DNA from: Geodermatophilus arenarius
GTDB taxonomy: Bacteria > Actinomycetota > Actinomycetes > Mycobacteriales > Geodermatophilaceae
Reading direction: 5' to 3'
NCBI RefSeq assembly: GCF_042654585.1
Contig: NZ_JBHSGR010000006.1
Location: forward strand, 124,001-188,000
Length of the DNA stretch: 64,000 nt
In this document: piece after piece, positions 50,406-58,628 of the stretch
Layout of the letters: every line of letters starts with the position of its first letter
Position numbering within the stretch: position 1 is the first letter of the stretch
Notes under the pieces: generated by a model
Databases searched by the model: none
The model's input: only the letters and a program-made list of their open reading frames with translations
Told to the model about the DNA's origin: nothing
Made by a program: the position numbers and the translations under genes

Positions 50406-50720
50406 GTGTCCTGGTTCGTCCTCGTCCTGTCCGGTGCCCTCGAGGCGGTGTGGGCGACCGCCCTCGGCCGCACGGAGGGCTTCACCCGGCCGGCGCCGAC
50501 GGTCGTGTTCGTCCTCGGCCTGGTCGGCAGCATGCTCGGCCTCGCCTGGGCGATGCGCACCCTGCCCGTCGGGACGGCGTACGCGGTCTGGGTGGGCATC
50601 GGCGCGGCCCTGACCGCCGGCTACGCCATGGCGTCGGGCGAGGAGCCGCTGTCCGCGCTGCGCGTGCTGCTCCTGCTCGGCATCGTCGGCTGCGTGGTCG
50701 GGCTCAAGCTCACGCACTGA
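50406..50720 (+). CDS. gdx: Guanidinium exporter, SMR family (Gdx/SugE type)
   Basis: A 104-residue, four-helix small multidrug resistance protein. The first helix reads SWFVLVLSGALEAVWATALG with the essential glutamate in GALEAVWA, the SugE/Gdx form (EmrE-type proteins differ in this helix). The pattern GTAYAVWVGIGAALTAGYAM and a final GCVVGLKLTH also fit Gdx. The upstream guanidine-III riboswitch strongly supports proton-coupled guanidinium export rather than quaternary-ammonium resistance. GTG 50406, monocistronic. Confidence 0.93.
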   Translation: MSWFVLVLSGALEAVWATALGRTEGFTRPAPTVVFVLGLVGSMLGLAWAMRTLPVGTAYAVWVGIGAALTAGYAMASGEEPLSALRVLLLLGIVGCVVGLKLTH

Positions 50721-50935
50721 GCGCCCGGCCTCGACGCGGCGGGCGGGTGGGGCCGGCGGGACGCGCCGGACCGGTCCGTTCCCGGTGTGAGGCCTGCCAC
50801 GCCGCACCGGTCGGCGCGGGCGTAACCGCAGCTCAGGCGCGTGCCGCGGGCCGCGTATACGACGGCCGCGGGCGGGCGCGCGGGAGGTGGCCGGTCGGGC
50901 GTGTCCGCCGTGCGCCAGGCAGGATGGTCCGCGAG
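50721..50935. other. Intergenic region between gdx and the helicase gene
   Basis: 215 nt without a convincing gene. CCGCGG.CCG...CGGCCGCGG around GCGTATACGA (about 50848-50873) forms an imperfect hairpin that may end the gdx transcript. CAGGAT at 50920-50925 is the likely -10 element of the downstream helicase. Confidence 0.4.
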
Positions 50936-52726
50936 ATGGCGAGTGCAGCACGGGCGGGGGCGGTCGCCCCGCAGACGACCAGCCGACCGCTCCGGGCCTG
51001 GCAGCAGGCGGCGCTCGAGCGCTACGAGGAGTCCTCCCCCAAGGACTTCCTGGTCACCGCGACCCCGGGCGCCGGCAAGACCACCTTCGCGCTGACCCTG
51101 GCCTCGCGGCTGCTGCAGCGGCGCGAGGTGGCCCGGGTGATCGTGGTCTGCCCGACCGACCACCTGCGGATGCAGTGGGCCGACGCCGCCGACCGGATGG
51201 GCATCGTCCTCGACCCGGGCCTCACCAACGCCGTCGGCCCGGTGCGCGCCGGCACCCAGGGCTACGTGACGACGTACGCGCAGGTCGCCGGCAAGCCGAT
51301 GCTGCACGCCGCCCGCGCCACCGCCGTCAAGACGCTGGTGGTCCTCGACGAGGTGCACCACGCCGGCGACGGCCTGTCGTGGGGCGAGGCGATCGAGGAG
51401 GCCTACGGCTTCGCCGCCCGCCGGCTGTGCCTGACCGGGACGCCGTTCCGCACCAAGCCCGACGAGCGGATCCCCTTCGTGCGCTACGAGGAGGACGGCT
51501 TCGAGGGCGACGCCGGGGAGGCCGGCGCCGGGCTGGTCAGCCGCGCCGACTACACCTACGGCTACAAGGAGGCGCTGGCCGACAACGTCGTCCGCCCGGT
51601 CGTCTTCGCCGCCTACACCGGCACCTCGCGCTGGCGGAACTCGGCCGGTGAGGTCGTGGCCGCGTCGCTGTCGGAGGCCGGCACCCGCTCGGTGGAGATG
51701 GCCGCCTGGCGCACCGCCCTGGACCCCAAGGGCCAGTGGGTGCCGCACGTCGTCGCCGCGATGGACGACCGGATCACCCAGCTGCGCGAGCACGGCGGCA
51801 TGCCCGACGCCGCGGGGCTGATCCTCGCCAGCGACCAGGACGACGCCCGCGCCTACGCCCGCATCGTCAAGCGGATCACCGGCAAGGCGCCCGAGCTGAT
51901 CCTGTCCGACGACCCCAGGGCGTCGAAGAAGATCGAGCGCTTCTCGACCGGGTCCGCGCGGATCGCCGTCTGCGTGCGGATGATCTCCGAGGGCGTCGAC
52001 GTCCCGCGCGCCGCCGTCCTGGCGTGGATGACCTCCTACCGCACGCCGCTGTTCTTCGCCCAGGCCGTCGGCCGCGTCGTCCGCTCCCGGGCGTCGCACG
52101 AGACGGCGACGGTGTTCCTCCCCGCGGTGCGGCCGCTGCTCTCGCTGGCGGCGTCCATGGAGAAGGAACGCAACCACGTCATGCCGCCGCCGAAGGCGAA
52201 GGACCCCGAGGCGCTCGACCTCGACCCGCTGCCGCCCAAGGAACGCGAGGCGGTCGGCCTCAAGCAGTGGGAGGCGCTGGAGGCCGAGGCCCGGTTCGCG
52301 CACGTGCTGCACGGCGGGACGGCGCACACCGGCGAGGGCTCCGGCGCGGTCGCCGTCGCGCCGGAGGACGAGGAGTTCCTCGGCATCCCCGGCCTGCTCA
52401 CCGCCGAGCAGACGGCGTCGCTGCTGGCCAAGCGCGACGACGAGCTGCGGCTGCGGATCGCCCAGCGGGTGCACGAGGAGGACACCGGCGAGCTGCCGAT
52501 CGTCGAGGACCACCCCGACGAGGACGACGCCGGCCGTGGCTGGCGCGACGTCGCCGAGCTGCGGCGGGAGATCAACCGCCTGGTCAGCCGGGTGTCGGCG
52601 AAGACGTCGACGCCGCACGCGGTGGTGCACACGCAGCTGCGCCAGCACGTGCCCGGGCCGCCGTCGGCCTCGGCGCCGGTCGAGGTCCTGCGCGCCCGCC
52701 GCGAGCGTCTGCGCACGATGCTCTGA
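50936..52726 (+). CDS. DEAD/DEAH box superfamily 2 helicase
   Basis: A 596-residue helicase. RPLRAWQQAALERYEESSPK leads to Walker A TATPGAGKT (42-50), VIVVCPTDHLRMQWADAA, the DEVH box VVLDEVHHAGDG and LTGTPFRTKP. The second RecA domain has IAVCVRMISEGVDVPRAAVL and FAQAVGRVVRSR. It is the actinobacterial UvrB/ERCC3-like helicase often annotated only as DEAD/DEAH. A C-terminal ~170 residues are acidic and helical. ATG 50936 lies 10 nt after CAGGAT; ATG 50924 is an alternative. Confidence 0.93.
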   Translation: MASAARAGAVAPQTTSRPLRAWQQAALERYEESSPKDFLVTATPGAGKTTFALTLASRLLQRREVARVIVVCPTDHLRMQWADAADRMGIVLDPGLTNAVGPVRAGTQGYVTTYAQVAGKPMLHAARATAVKTLVVLDEVHHAGDGLSWGEAIEEAYGFAARRLCLTGTPFRTKPDERIPFVRYEEDGFEGDAGEAGAGLVSRADYTYGYKEALADNVVRPVVFAAYTGTSRWRNSAGEVVAASLSEAGTRSVEMAAWRTALDPKGQWVPHVVAAMDDRITQLREHGGMPDAAGLILASDQDDARAYARIVKRITGKAPELILSDDPRASKKIERFSTGSARIAVCVRMISEGVDVPRAAVLAWMTSYRTPLFFAQAVGRVVRSRASHETATVFLPAVRPLLSLAASMEKERNHVMPPPKAKDPEALDLDPLPPKEREAVGLKQWEALEAEARFAHVLHGGTAHTGEGSGAVAVAPEDEEFLGIPGLLTAEQTASLLAKRDDELRLRIAQRVHEEDTGELPIVEDHPDEDDAGRGWRDVAELRREINRLVSRVSAKTSTPHAVVHTQLRQHVPGPPSASAPVEVLRARRERLRTML

Positions 52727-52777
52727 GGCGGTGTGCACGTCCGCGGAGGTGCACAGCGGTCCGGCGCCCCGTCCCCG

Positions 52778-52845
52778 CGATCACGGCGCCCGCGTGGCGA
52801 CACGCCGACTCCGCCCGGGGTGTCGCCACCGCGGCTCCGTGATCG
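52778..52845. terminator. Long nested hairpin with GATCAC arms
   Basis: Outer arms CGATCACGG (52778-52786) and CCGTGATCG (52837-52845), middle arms CCGCG/CGCGG, inner arms TGGCGACA (52795-52802) and TGTCGCCA (52821-52828) enclose an 18-nt loop. It lies between convergent genes (helicase and LuxR regulator) and should work as a bidirectional terminator. It belongs to a different class from the stop-codon-anchored elements. Confidence 0.7.
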
Positions 52846-52859
52846 TCCCGGAGGCCCGG

Positions 52860-55793
52860 TCAGCCGGTCGGCAGCAGGCCCCTCGCGGCGGCCAGGGCCA
52901 CGGCCTCGGTGCGGGAGCCGGCGCCGAGCTTGGCCAGGATGTTGCTCACGTGCACGCTGGCGGTCTTCTCGCTGATGTAGAGCTCGCCGCCGATCTGCCG
53001 GTTGGTGCGGCCGCGGGCGAGCAGGGCCAGCACCTCGGTCTCGCGCGGGGTGAACACCGCCGCCGTCTCCACCACCCGCCCGGCGCCGGGCAGCTCCAGC
53101 CGCGCCCGGCGGGCCAGCGCGGTGACCGCGGCCAGCAGCGGCGCTGCGCCCAGCTCGCGCGCGGCGTCAGCGGCCCGCGTCAGCGGCTCCAGCGCGGCCT
53201 CCCGGTCGCCGGCGGCGACCAGCGCCTCGGCCAGCCGCCACCGGCTCCGGGCCTGCTCGTACACGTGCCCGTAGCCGAAGGCCTCGACGGCGGCCGCCCA
53301 CAGCTCCGGCGCCGGGCGCCCGGCCAGCCGCGCCGCCTCGGCCTCCACCCTCGCGATCCAGGCCGCCGCCTCGACGCCGTGCGGGCCGATCAGGCGGGCG
53401 TGCGCCTCCACCGCCGAGCGGGCGATCGCCATCAGCGACTCCCCCGCCGCCGTCCACTCGCGCTCCGCGGCGGCGTCGCCGGTGAGCCGGGCGGTGGCCG
53501 CCGCGTCGCCGACCGGCGCCAGCGCGGTCGCGGCGAGCCGGACGACGGCCAGCCGGTCGTCGCCCCACAGCCCGGTCAGCGTCTCCGTGGCCGACCGCGC
53601 GGTGGCCACGGCGGTGGCCGGGTCGCCGGCCCACGCGGCCAGGTCGATCTCCGCCCCGGCCGTGGCCAGGAGCAGCAGCACGTGCGCGTCCAGCCGGCCG
53701 ACCAGGCCGCGCGCCCACGCGATCCGCTCCGCGGCGGCCGGGTCGCCGCGGCCGACCTGCACGAGCAGCCCCGCCGCCCGCACGTGCGCGGCCATCTCGG
53801 GCACCCGGGCCAGCCGGTCGGCCAGCGCCAGGCTGCCGTCCCAGTCGCCGACGACGTACCGCGAGACGACGCCGAGGTGACGCAGCTCCGCGGCGTAGAA
53901 GGACCACTCGACGCCGAGCTCGGCGGCCCGCGCCAGCGCGGTGTCGCTCCACCGCAGCGTCTCGCCCGAGCAGCCGGCCTCGTAGGCGACGATCGCCAGG
54001 TTGAACAGCACCCGCATCTCGACGTCGGGGTCCCCCGACCGGCGGGCGCGGGCCAGCGCCTCCTCCAGCCGCGCGGGCAGCTCCTCCCCGCCGCGCGAGC
54101 GGGCCAGCGACACCGCGACGTCGGCCCACGCGCCGTCGAGCCCCAGCGCGTCGGCCGCGGCCAGCGCCTCCTCGGCGGCGGCGTCGCCCTCGGCGCGGCG
54201 GCCGACGTCGTAGCAGACGCGGGCGTGCGTGGCCGCCGCCCAGGTGCGCACCGGCGACGGCGGGACGGCCGGCACCAGCGCCATCGCCGCCGTGCTCTCC
54301 CGCAGCGCGGCGGCCTGGTCCTCGATGCGACCCAGCGCCTGCGCCAGCGTCGAGTGCACCCGCGCGCGCAGCTCCCGGTCGCCGTCCGGGCCGAGCAGGT
54401 CCTGCGCCGAGCGCAGCAGCGCCACCGCCCGGTGCAGCTCCCCGCCGCGGCGGGCGGCGGCCGCGGTGTCCAGCAGCAGCTCCGCCTGCGACCGCCCGGC
54501 CCGCGCCGCCGCGTCGGGCACCGCCGGCCACAGCGCGAGCACCGCCTCCAGGTGCTGCAGCTGCTCGGCCGGGGCCGCCAGCCGGCGCGCCTCGTCGGCT
54601 GCGTCCAGGGAGGCCGACAGGGCGCCGGCCAGGTCGTTGCTCTCCCGCAGGTGGTGCGCCCGCTCGGCCGCGGTGCCCGCCCCCGGGACGCCGGCGAGGT
54701 GCGCGGCGACGGCGGCGTGCAGCCGGACCCGTTCGCCGGGCAGCAGGTCGGCCAGCACGGCCTCGCGCACCAGGGCGTGCCGGAAGCGGTAGGCGCCGTC
54801 GGGGTCGACGACGAGCAGGTGCGAGTGCACCGCCTCGCCGAGCGCCGCCTCCAGGTCGGCGGGCGCCAGCCCGCCCACCGCCGCGACGAGCTCGTGCCGC
54901 ACCCGCCGGCCGGCGACCGCGGCCACCCGCAGCACCTGCTGCCCGGCCGGGCTCAGCTGCTCGACCCGGGCCAGCAGCACGTCGGTGAGCAGCAGCGGCA
55001 GCGACTCCCCCGCGAGGCCCGCGGCCAGCAGCTCCTCGGCGTAGAAGGCGTTGCCCTCCGCGCGGGCGACGACGTCGTCGACGGTGCGGTCGGGCACGCC
55101 CGCGGCCAGCCCGCGCACCAGCTGCTCGACGTCGGCGTCGGGCAGCGGGCCGAGGTCCAGCCGCTCGACACCGGGCAGCCGGACCAGCTCGGCCAGCAGC
55201 GGCCGCAGCGGGTGGCGGCGGTGCAGGTCGTCGGAGCGGTAGGAGGCGACGACGGCGACCGGCTCGCCGGTCAGCCGGGCCAGCAGGTAGCGGACCAGGT
55301 CGCGGCTGGAGCGGTCGGCCCAGTGCAGGTCCTCGAGCACCACCAGCAGCGGGGTGTCGGCGGCGAGCCCGGACAGCGCGGTGGCCACCGCCTCGAACAG
55401 CTGCAGCCGGCCGTCGTCGACCGGCGGCCGGAGTGCGCGGACCGGGCTGCCCAGGTCGGCCGCCTCGGACTCGCGCGCGGCGGCCGACCGCGCGGCGAAC
55501 AGCGCGGCGGCACCGTCGCCGAGCTCGTCGGCGACGGGACGTAGCAGGTCGACGAAGGGCAGGTAGGGCAGGCCGACCTCGCCGAGGTCGACGCAGTGGC
55601 CGGTGAGCACCCGCAGGCCGCGGGCGGCCGCGCGCCCCGTCAGCTCGTCGAGCAGGCGGGACTTGCCGACGCCGGCGTCCCCCGCGACCAGCACGGCCGC
55701 GCCGCGGCCGGCGACCGCCCGGTCGACGGCGGACAGGAGGGTGGCCAGCTCAGCCGTCCGCCCCACCAGGGGCCGCTCGTCCCACCGCGCCAC
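52860..55793 (-). CDS. Large ATP-binding LuxR family regulator (LAL type)
   Basis: A 977-residue regulator. N-terminal AAA ATPase: RPLVGRTAELATLLSAVDRA, Walker A VAGDAGVGKSRLLDEL, Walker B LLVVLEDLHWADRSSRDLVR. A long helical/TPR-like middle follows, then a C-terminal LuxR helix-turn-helix: FTPRETEVLALLARGRTNRQ, IGGELYISEKTASVHVSNIL, AKLGAGSRTEAVALA. LAL proteins respond to unknown effectors and often activate secondary metabolism or sugar use. GTG 55793 is chosen (CACGAT 7 nt upstream); the frame remains open through repeat element E. Divergent to no obvious target. Confidence 0.9.
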   Translation of the reverse strand: MARWDERPLVGRTAELATLLSAVDRAVAGRGAAVLVAGDAGVGKSRLLDELTGRAAARGLRVLTGHCVDLGEVGLPYLPFVDLLRPVADELGDGAAALFAARSAAARESEAADLGSPVRALRPPVDDGRLQLFEAVATALSGLAADTPLLVVLEDLHWADRSSRDLVRYLLARLTGEPVAVVASYRSDDLHRRHPLRPLLAELVRLPGVERLDLGPLPDADVEQLVRGLAAGVPDRTVDDVVARAEGNAFYAEELLAAGLAGESLPLLLTDVLLARVEQLSPAGQQVLRVAAVAGRRVRHELVAAVGGLAPADLEAALGEAVHSHLLVVDPDGAYRFRHALVREAVLADLLPGERVRLHAAVAAHLAGVPGAGTAAERAHHLRESNDLAGALSASLDAADEARRLAAPAEQLQHLEAVLALWPAVPDAAARAGRSQAELLLDTAAAARRGGELHRAVALLRSAQDLLGPDGDRELRARVHSTLAQALGRIEDQAAALRESTAAMALVPAVPPSPVRTWAAATHARVCYDVGRRAEGDAAAEEALAAADALGLDGAWADVAVSLARSRGGEELPARLEEALARARRSGDPDVEMRVLFNLAIVAYEAGCSGETLRWSDTALARAAELGVEWSFYAAELRHLGVVSRYVVGDWDGSLALADRLARVPEMAAHVRAAGLLVQVGRGDPAAAERIAWARGLVGRLDAHVLLLLATAGAEIDLAAWAGDPATAVATARSATETLTGLWGDDRLAVVRLAATALAPVGDAAATARLTGDAAAEREWTAAGESLMAIARSAVEAHARLIGPHGVEAAAWIARVEAEAARLAGRPAPELWAAAVEAFGYGHVYEQARSRWRLAEALVAAGDREAALEPLTRAADAARELGAAPLLAAVTALARRARLELPGAGRVVETAAVFTPRETEVLALLARGRTNRQIGGELYISEKTASVHVSNILAKLGAGSRTEAVALAAARGLLPTG

Positions 55794-55836
55794 GTCGGCG
55801 ATCGTGGCACGGGCCGCCGACGGGACGGCCGCCGGC

Positions 55837-55897
55837 GGCCCCCTCCAGGGCACCGCCCCGGGCCTGCGGGGGGCGGCGAGGAGGGGGTCCTCCGTCA
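55837..55897 (-). repeat. Stop-codon-anchored palindromic element, copy E (61 nt)
   Basis: On the minus strand it starts at the TGA stop of the 40-aa gene (TGACGGAGGACCCCC), contains GCCGCCCCCCGC...GGGGCGGTG and ends CCCTGGAGGGGGCC. It lies in the leader of the LuxR gene, between two co-directional genes. The inner stem is altered but both ends are conserved. Confidence 0.65.
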
Positions 55898-56017
55898 GCG
55901 GGACCGCCGGGAGCGCCACGGCCCGCGGCGGGTGCGGGTGCCGCGGCCGAGCTCCCGCAGGACCTCGCGCCGGTAGGCGAGCTCGGCCTCGAGTCCGGGG
56001 TTGGGGTAGATGGTCAC
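55895..56017 (-). CDS. Small basic protein (40 aa)
   Basis: A 40-codon gene: VTIYPNPGLEAELAYRREVL at the N-terminus and an arginine-rich tail. GTG 56017 has GAGGAGCCCACC, an excellent ribosome binding site, and the stop codon is the anchor of repeat E, which otherwise always follows genuine genes here. Similar short ELxYRRE proteins recur in actinobacteria (memory, unchecked). Function unknown; too short for most gene finders. Confidence 0.55.
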   Translation of the reverse strand: MTIYPNPGLEAELAYRREVLRELGRGTRTRRGPWRSRRSR

Positions 56018-56134
56018 GGTGGGCTCCTCGCGTCTGTGTCCGTGTGCCTGTCCGGTGGGGACGGCGACCACGGTCGTGCTGAGGCGGCGGCGCGGGCATC
56101 GGGCGACCGGGCAGTCCCCGCCCACCCCCGGCGC

Positions 56135-56172
56135 CTGAGGCCCCCTCAGACGCACCCGGCGCGCGCCTGAGG
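56135..56172 (+). promoter_or_regulatory. CTGAGG repeats upstream of the glucose-6-phosphate dehydrogenase gene
   Basis: CTGAGG-CCC-CCTCAG (56135-56149) is an inverted repeat; a third CTGAGG lies at 56167-56172, 24 nt before ATG 56196. Spacing and position suggest an operator, but a purely structural role is possible. Confidence 0.3.
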
Positions 56173-56195
56173 GGCCGTGCGGCGAGGCTGGGCGC

Positions 56196-57584
56196 ATGGC
56201 CGACCTCCGCCCCACCGTCTTCGTCCTGTTCGGCGCCACCGGCGACCTGGCCGCGCGCATGGTGCTGCCGGCCTTCGACGTCCTGCAGCGCCGCGGGCTG
56301 CTCCCGCCGGACTGGCGGATCGTCGGCAGCGGCCGCGGCGAGCGCTCCGACGACGAGTTCCGCGACCTGGTCCGCGACGCCCTGGCCGAGCACGGCGACG
56401 GGGAGCCCGCCGAGGGGCTGCCCGAGCGGCTGCGCTTCGCCGGCGGCGGCTTCGCCACGGACGACCCCGGGCAGCTGCCCGACGCCGTGGCCCGCGCCCG
56501 CGAGGAGCTCGGCGACGACGTCCAGCTCGTGCACTACCTCGCCGTCCCGCCCGAGGCGTTCGGCGGCATCACCCGGGCCCTGGACGCCCACGGGCTGGCC
56601 GACGGCGCCCGCGTCGTCTACGAGAAGCCCTACGGCACCTCACCCGAGGGGTTCCGCGAGCTCGACGAGCTCGTGCACGCGGTGCTCGACGAGGAGCAGG
56701 TCTTCCGCATCGACCACTTCCTCGGCAAGGAGGCCACCCAGGACCTGCACGTGCTGCGTTTCGCCAACGGGCTGTTCTCCTCGGTGTGGAGCCGGGAGCA
56801 CGTGGCGCAGGTGCAGGTCGACGTGCCCGAGACCCTCGACGTCGCCGACCGCGCCGAGTTCTACGACGCCACCGGCGCCACCCTCGACATGCTGGTCACC
56901 CACCTGTTCCAGGTGGCCGCCGAGGTGGCGATGGAGCCGCCGGTGTCGCTGACCCCGGGCGACCTGCAGGAGGCCCGCGAGGCGGTGGTCGCGGCGTTCC
57001 GGCCGCTGGCCCGCGAGGACGTCGTCCTCGGGCAGTTCACCGGCTACCGGGACCTCGAGGGCGTCGCCGACGACAGCACGACCGACACCTTCGTCGCGGC
57101 GCGGCTGTGGATCGACACCGACCGCTGGCACGGCGTCCCGTTCCTGCTGCGCACCGGCAAGCGGATGGCCGACAGCCGGCAGCGGGTCACGCTGGTGCTG
57201 CGCCGGCCCGACGGCCCGGTGGGCGCGGTGCCCGGCGGCGGGAACACCGTCTCGCTGTCGCTGTCGGGTGCCGGCGCGCTGGACCTCGGGCTGGTGGCCA
57301 AGCGCCCGGGGCCGGAGCTGGAGCTGTCGGTGGCGGAGGCGTCGCTGGACCTGGGCGCGGTGCCCGAGGGCGAGCCGCTGCCGCCCTACGCCACGCTGCT
57401 CCACGACGTCCTGGTCGGCGACCGGTCGCTGTTCACCACCAGCAGCGGGCTGGCGCGGGCGTGGCGGGCGGTCGCGCCGGTGCTCGGGGACCGGCCGGAG
57501 GTGCGCCCCTACGAGCCGGGCTCCTGGGGGCCCGCGGAGGCGGCTGCCCTGGCCGACCCCGGCGGCTGGGTGCTGGGGAGCTGA
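56196..57584 (+). CDS. zwf: Glucose-6-phosphate dehydrogenase
   Basis: A 462-residue NADP-dependent dehydrogenase opening the oxidative pentose phosphate pathway. The coenzyme motif GATGDLAARMVLPAF is at 13-27, EKPYGTS at 143-149 (usually EKPFG) and the active site RIDHFLGKE at 171-179. THLFQVAAEVAMEPP matches the conserved helix after the active site. It is somewhat shorter and more divergent than the canonical ~510-residue Zwf, and no opcA, tal or tkt gene is adjacent, so it may be a secondary copy. ATG 56196. Confidence 0.92.
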   Translation: MADLRPTVFVLFGATGDLAARMVLPAFDVLQRRGLLPPDWRIVGSGRGERSDDEFRDLVRDALAEHGDGEPAEGLPERLRFAGGGFATDDPGQLPDAVARAREELGDDVQLVHYLAVPPEAFGGITRALDAHGLADGARVVYEKPYGTSPEGFRELDELVHAVLDEEQVFRIDHFLGKEATQDLHVLRFANGLFSSVWSREHVAQVQVDVPETLDVADRAEFYDATGATLDMLVTHLFQVAAEVAMEPPVSLTPGDLQEAREAVVAAFRPLAREDVVLGQFTGYRDLEGVADDSTTDTFVAARLWIDTDRWHGVPFLLRTGKRMADSRQRVTLVLRRPDGPVGAVPGGGNTVSLSLSGAGALDLGLVAKRPGPELELSVAEASLDLGAVPEGEPLPPYATLLHDVLVGDRSLFTTSSGLARAWRAVAPVLGDRPEVRPYEPGSWGPAEAAALADPGGWVLGS

Positions 57585-57590
57585 GGGATG

Positions 57591-57727
57591 GGTCCGGACC
57601 GGGCTCTGGTCGCCTCGCGGCGAGAAGCACGACGCGGCTCCAGACCCCCGGCCGAGGCCGGGGCGGTGGTCCGCGAAGGCGGTATCCAATTGGCACCCGG
57701 GGACACAGATCGCCCGGTCCGGACACC
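57591..57727. other. Structured intergenic region with nested hairpins
   Basis: TCCGGACCGGGC (57593-57604) is repeated inverted as GCCCGGTCCGGA (57712-57723), closing a ~105-nt interior. Inside are TCTGG/CCAGA (57605-57644) with TCGCC-TCGC-GGCGA (57610-57623), and CCCCGGCC-GA-GGCCGGGG (57646-57663). The last hairpin is a likely terminator for the dehydrogenase gene. The whole could be a structured RNA; base composition dips in GC at 57680-57700. No convincing gene is present. Confidence 0.4.
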
Positions 57728-57765
57728 ACCGACGGTACCCCGCTCCCGGCCGCGACACGCGCGGA

Positions 57766-58581
57766 TCAGCCGAATCCGCGGGAGTCCTGCTTGAGCGCCG
57801 TGTCGACGGTCAGCGCCGAGGCCAGCACCAGGCTCGCCAGCGGCTCGGGCAGCCGGGCGTGCACCCGCACGACGTAGCGGTCGGCGGTGGTGAACAGCGT
57901 GCGCGCCAGGCCCTCCCACGTCTTGGTGATGCGGGCGACCTCGCTCCCCGGGGAGTCGGTGATCGAGAAGTCCCAGGCCCGCCAGTTCTCCGCCTGGATC
58001 GCGCCGGCGAGCTGACCGCCCACCACGAGGTCGAAGCGGATCCGGCCGAACACGTTGGCCTGGACGATCTCCCCCACCGGAGCGCCCTCGGGCGTCTCGA
58101 CGACGACCCGCGACTTGACCAGCTTCGCCGGGCGGGTGAGCACGAGGACCGGCCCGTACGCGTCGCGCACCTCGAGGCGGTGGGTGAGGTACTGGTCGAG
58201 GCTGCTCACGAAGCGGACGACCTTCCTGGCCGCCGACTGCCCGACCTCGACCACGGCGCCGATCTGCGTGCCGTTGCCGTCGAGGACGGCGTACTCGTTG
58301 GTCAGCTCGACCAGCTTGGTCTTCTGGTCGACCAGCAGCACCGGCTGGTCGTGGAGCACCGAGCGGCGCGGCTGGGCGCCGTACTGCTGCTGCGGGCCGT
58401 ACTGCTGCTGGCCGCCGTACGCCGGCTGGACCGGCTGCTGGACCGGCGTCTGCTGCGGGACCCGGGGAGGCGGGGCCGGCTGCTGGACGTGCCCGGTCCA
58501 CGTCCGACCGTCCCACCAGCGGGAGCCGCCGCTGCCGGCCGGGTCGGGGTACCAGCCGGGCGGCGGGAGGGGCTGTGTCAC
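57766..58581 (-). CDS. DUF2510 plus phospholipid-scramblase/LURP-one-related protein
   Basis: A 271-residue protein. Residues 6-30 are a DUF2510 motif (PPGWYPDPAGSGGSRWWDGR then TWTGHV), followed by a Gln/Pro-rich linker (QQPVQPAYGGQQQYGPQQQY) and, from about 75, a scramblase-like beta-barrel domain (LLVDQKTKLVELTNEYAVLD, GRIRFDLVVGGQLAGAIQAE, VARITKTWEGLARTLFTTAD) ending in a hydrophobic helix. Role probably at the membrane; function unproven. GTG 58581 has TACCGT 7 nt upstream; divergent promoter shared with the M20 peptidase. Confidence 0.88.
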   Translation of the reverse strand: MTQPLPPPGWYPDPAGSGGSRWWDGRTWTGHVQQPAPPPRVPQQTPVQQPVQPAYGGQQQYGPQQQYGAQPRRSVLHDQPVLLVDQKTKLVELTNEYAVLDGNGTQIGAVVEVGQSAARKVVRFVSSLDQYLTHRLEVRDAYGPVLVLTRPAKLVKSRVVVETPEGAPVGEIVQANVFGRIRFDLVVGGQLAGAIQAENWRAWDFSITDSPGSEVARITKTWEGLARTLFTTADRYVVRVHARLPEPLASLVLASALTVDTALKQDSRGFG

Positions 58582-58628
58582 GGCGGCGACGGTAACCGCC
58601 GCTCCCGTGCGTGCCAGACTGCCGAGCC

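Noticed and set aside
57588..57794. Plus-strand 68-codon open frame after zwf
   Set aside because: Arg/Pro-rich, spans the predicted hairpins and runs into the convergent gene; no ribosome binding site independent of the zwf stop.
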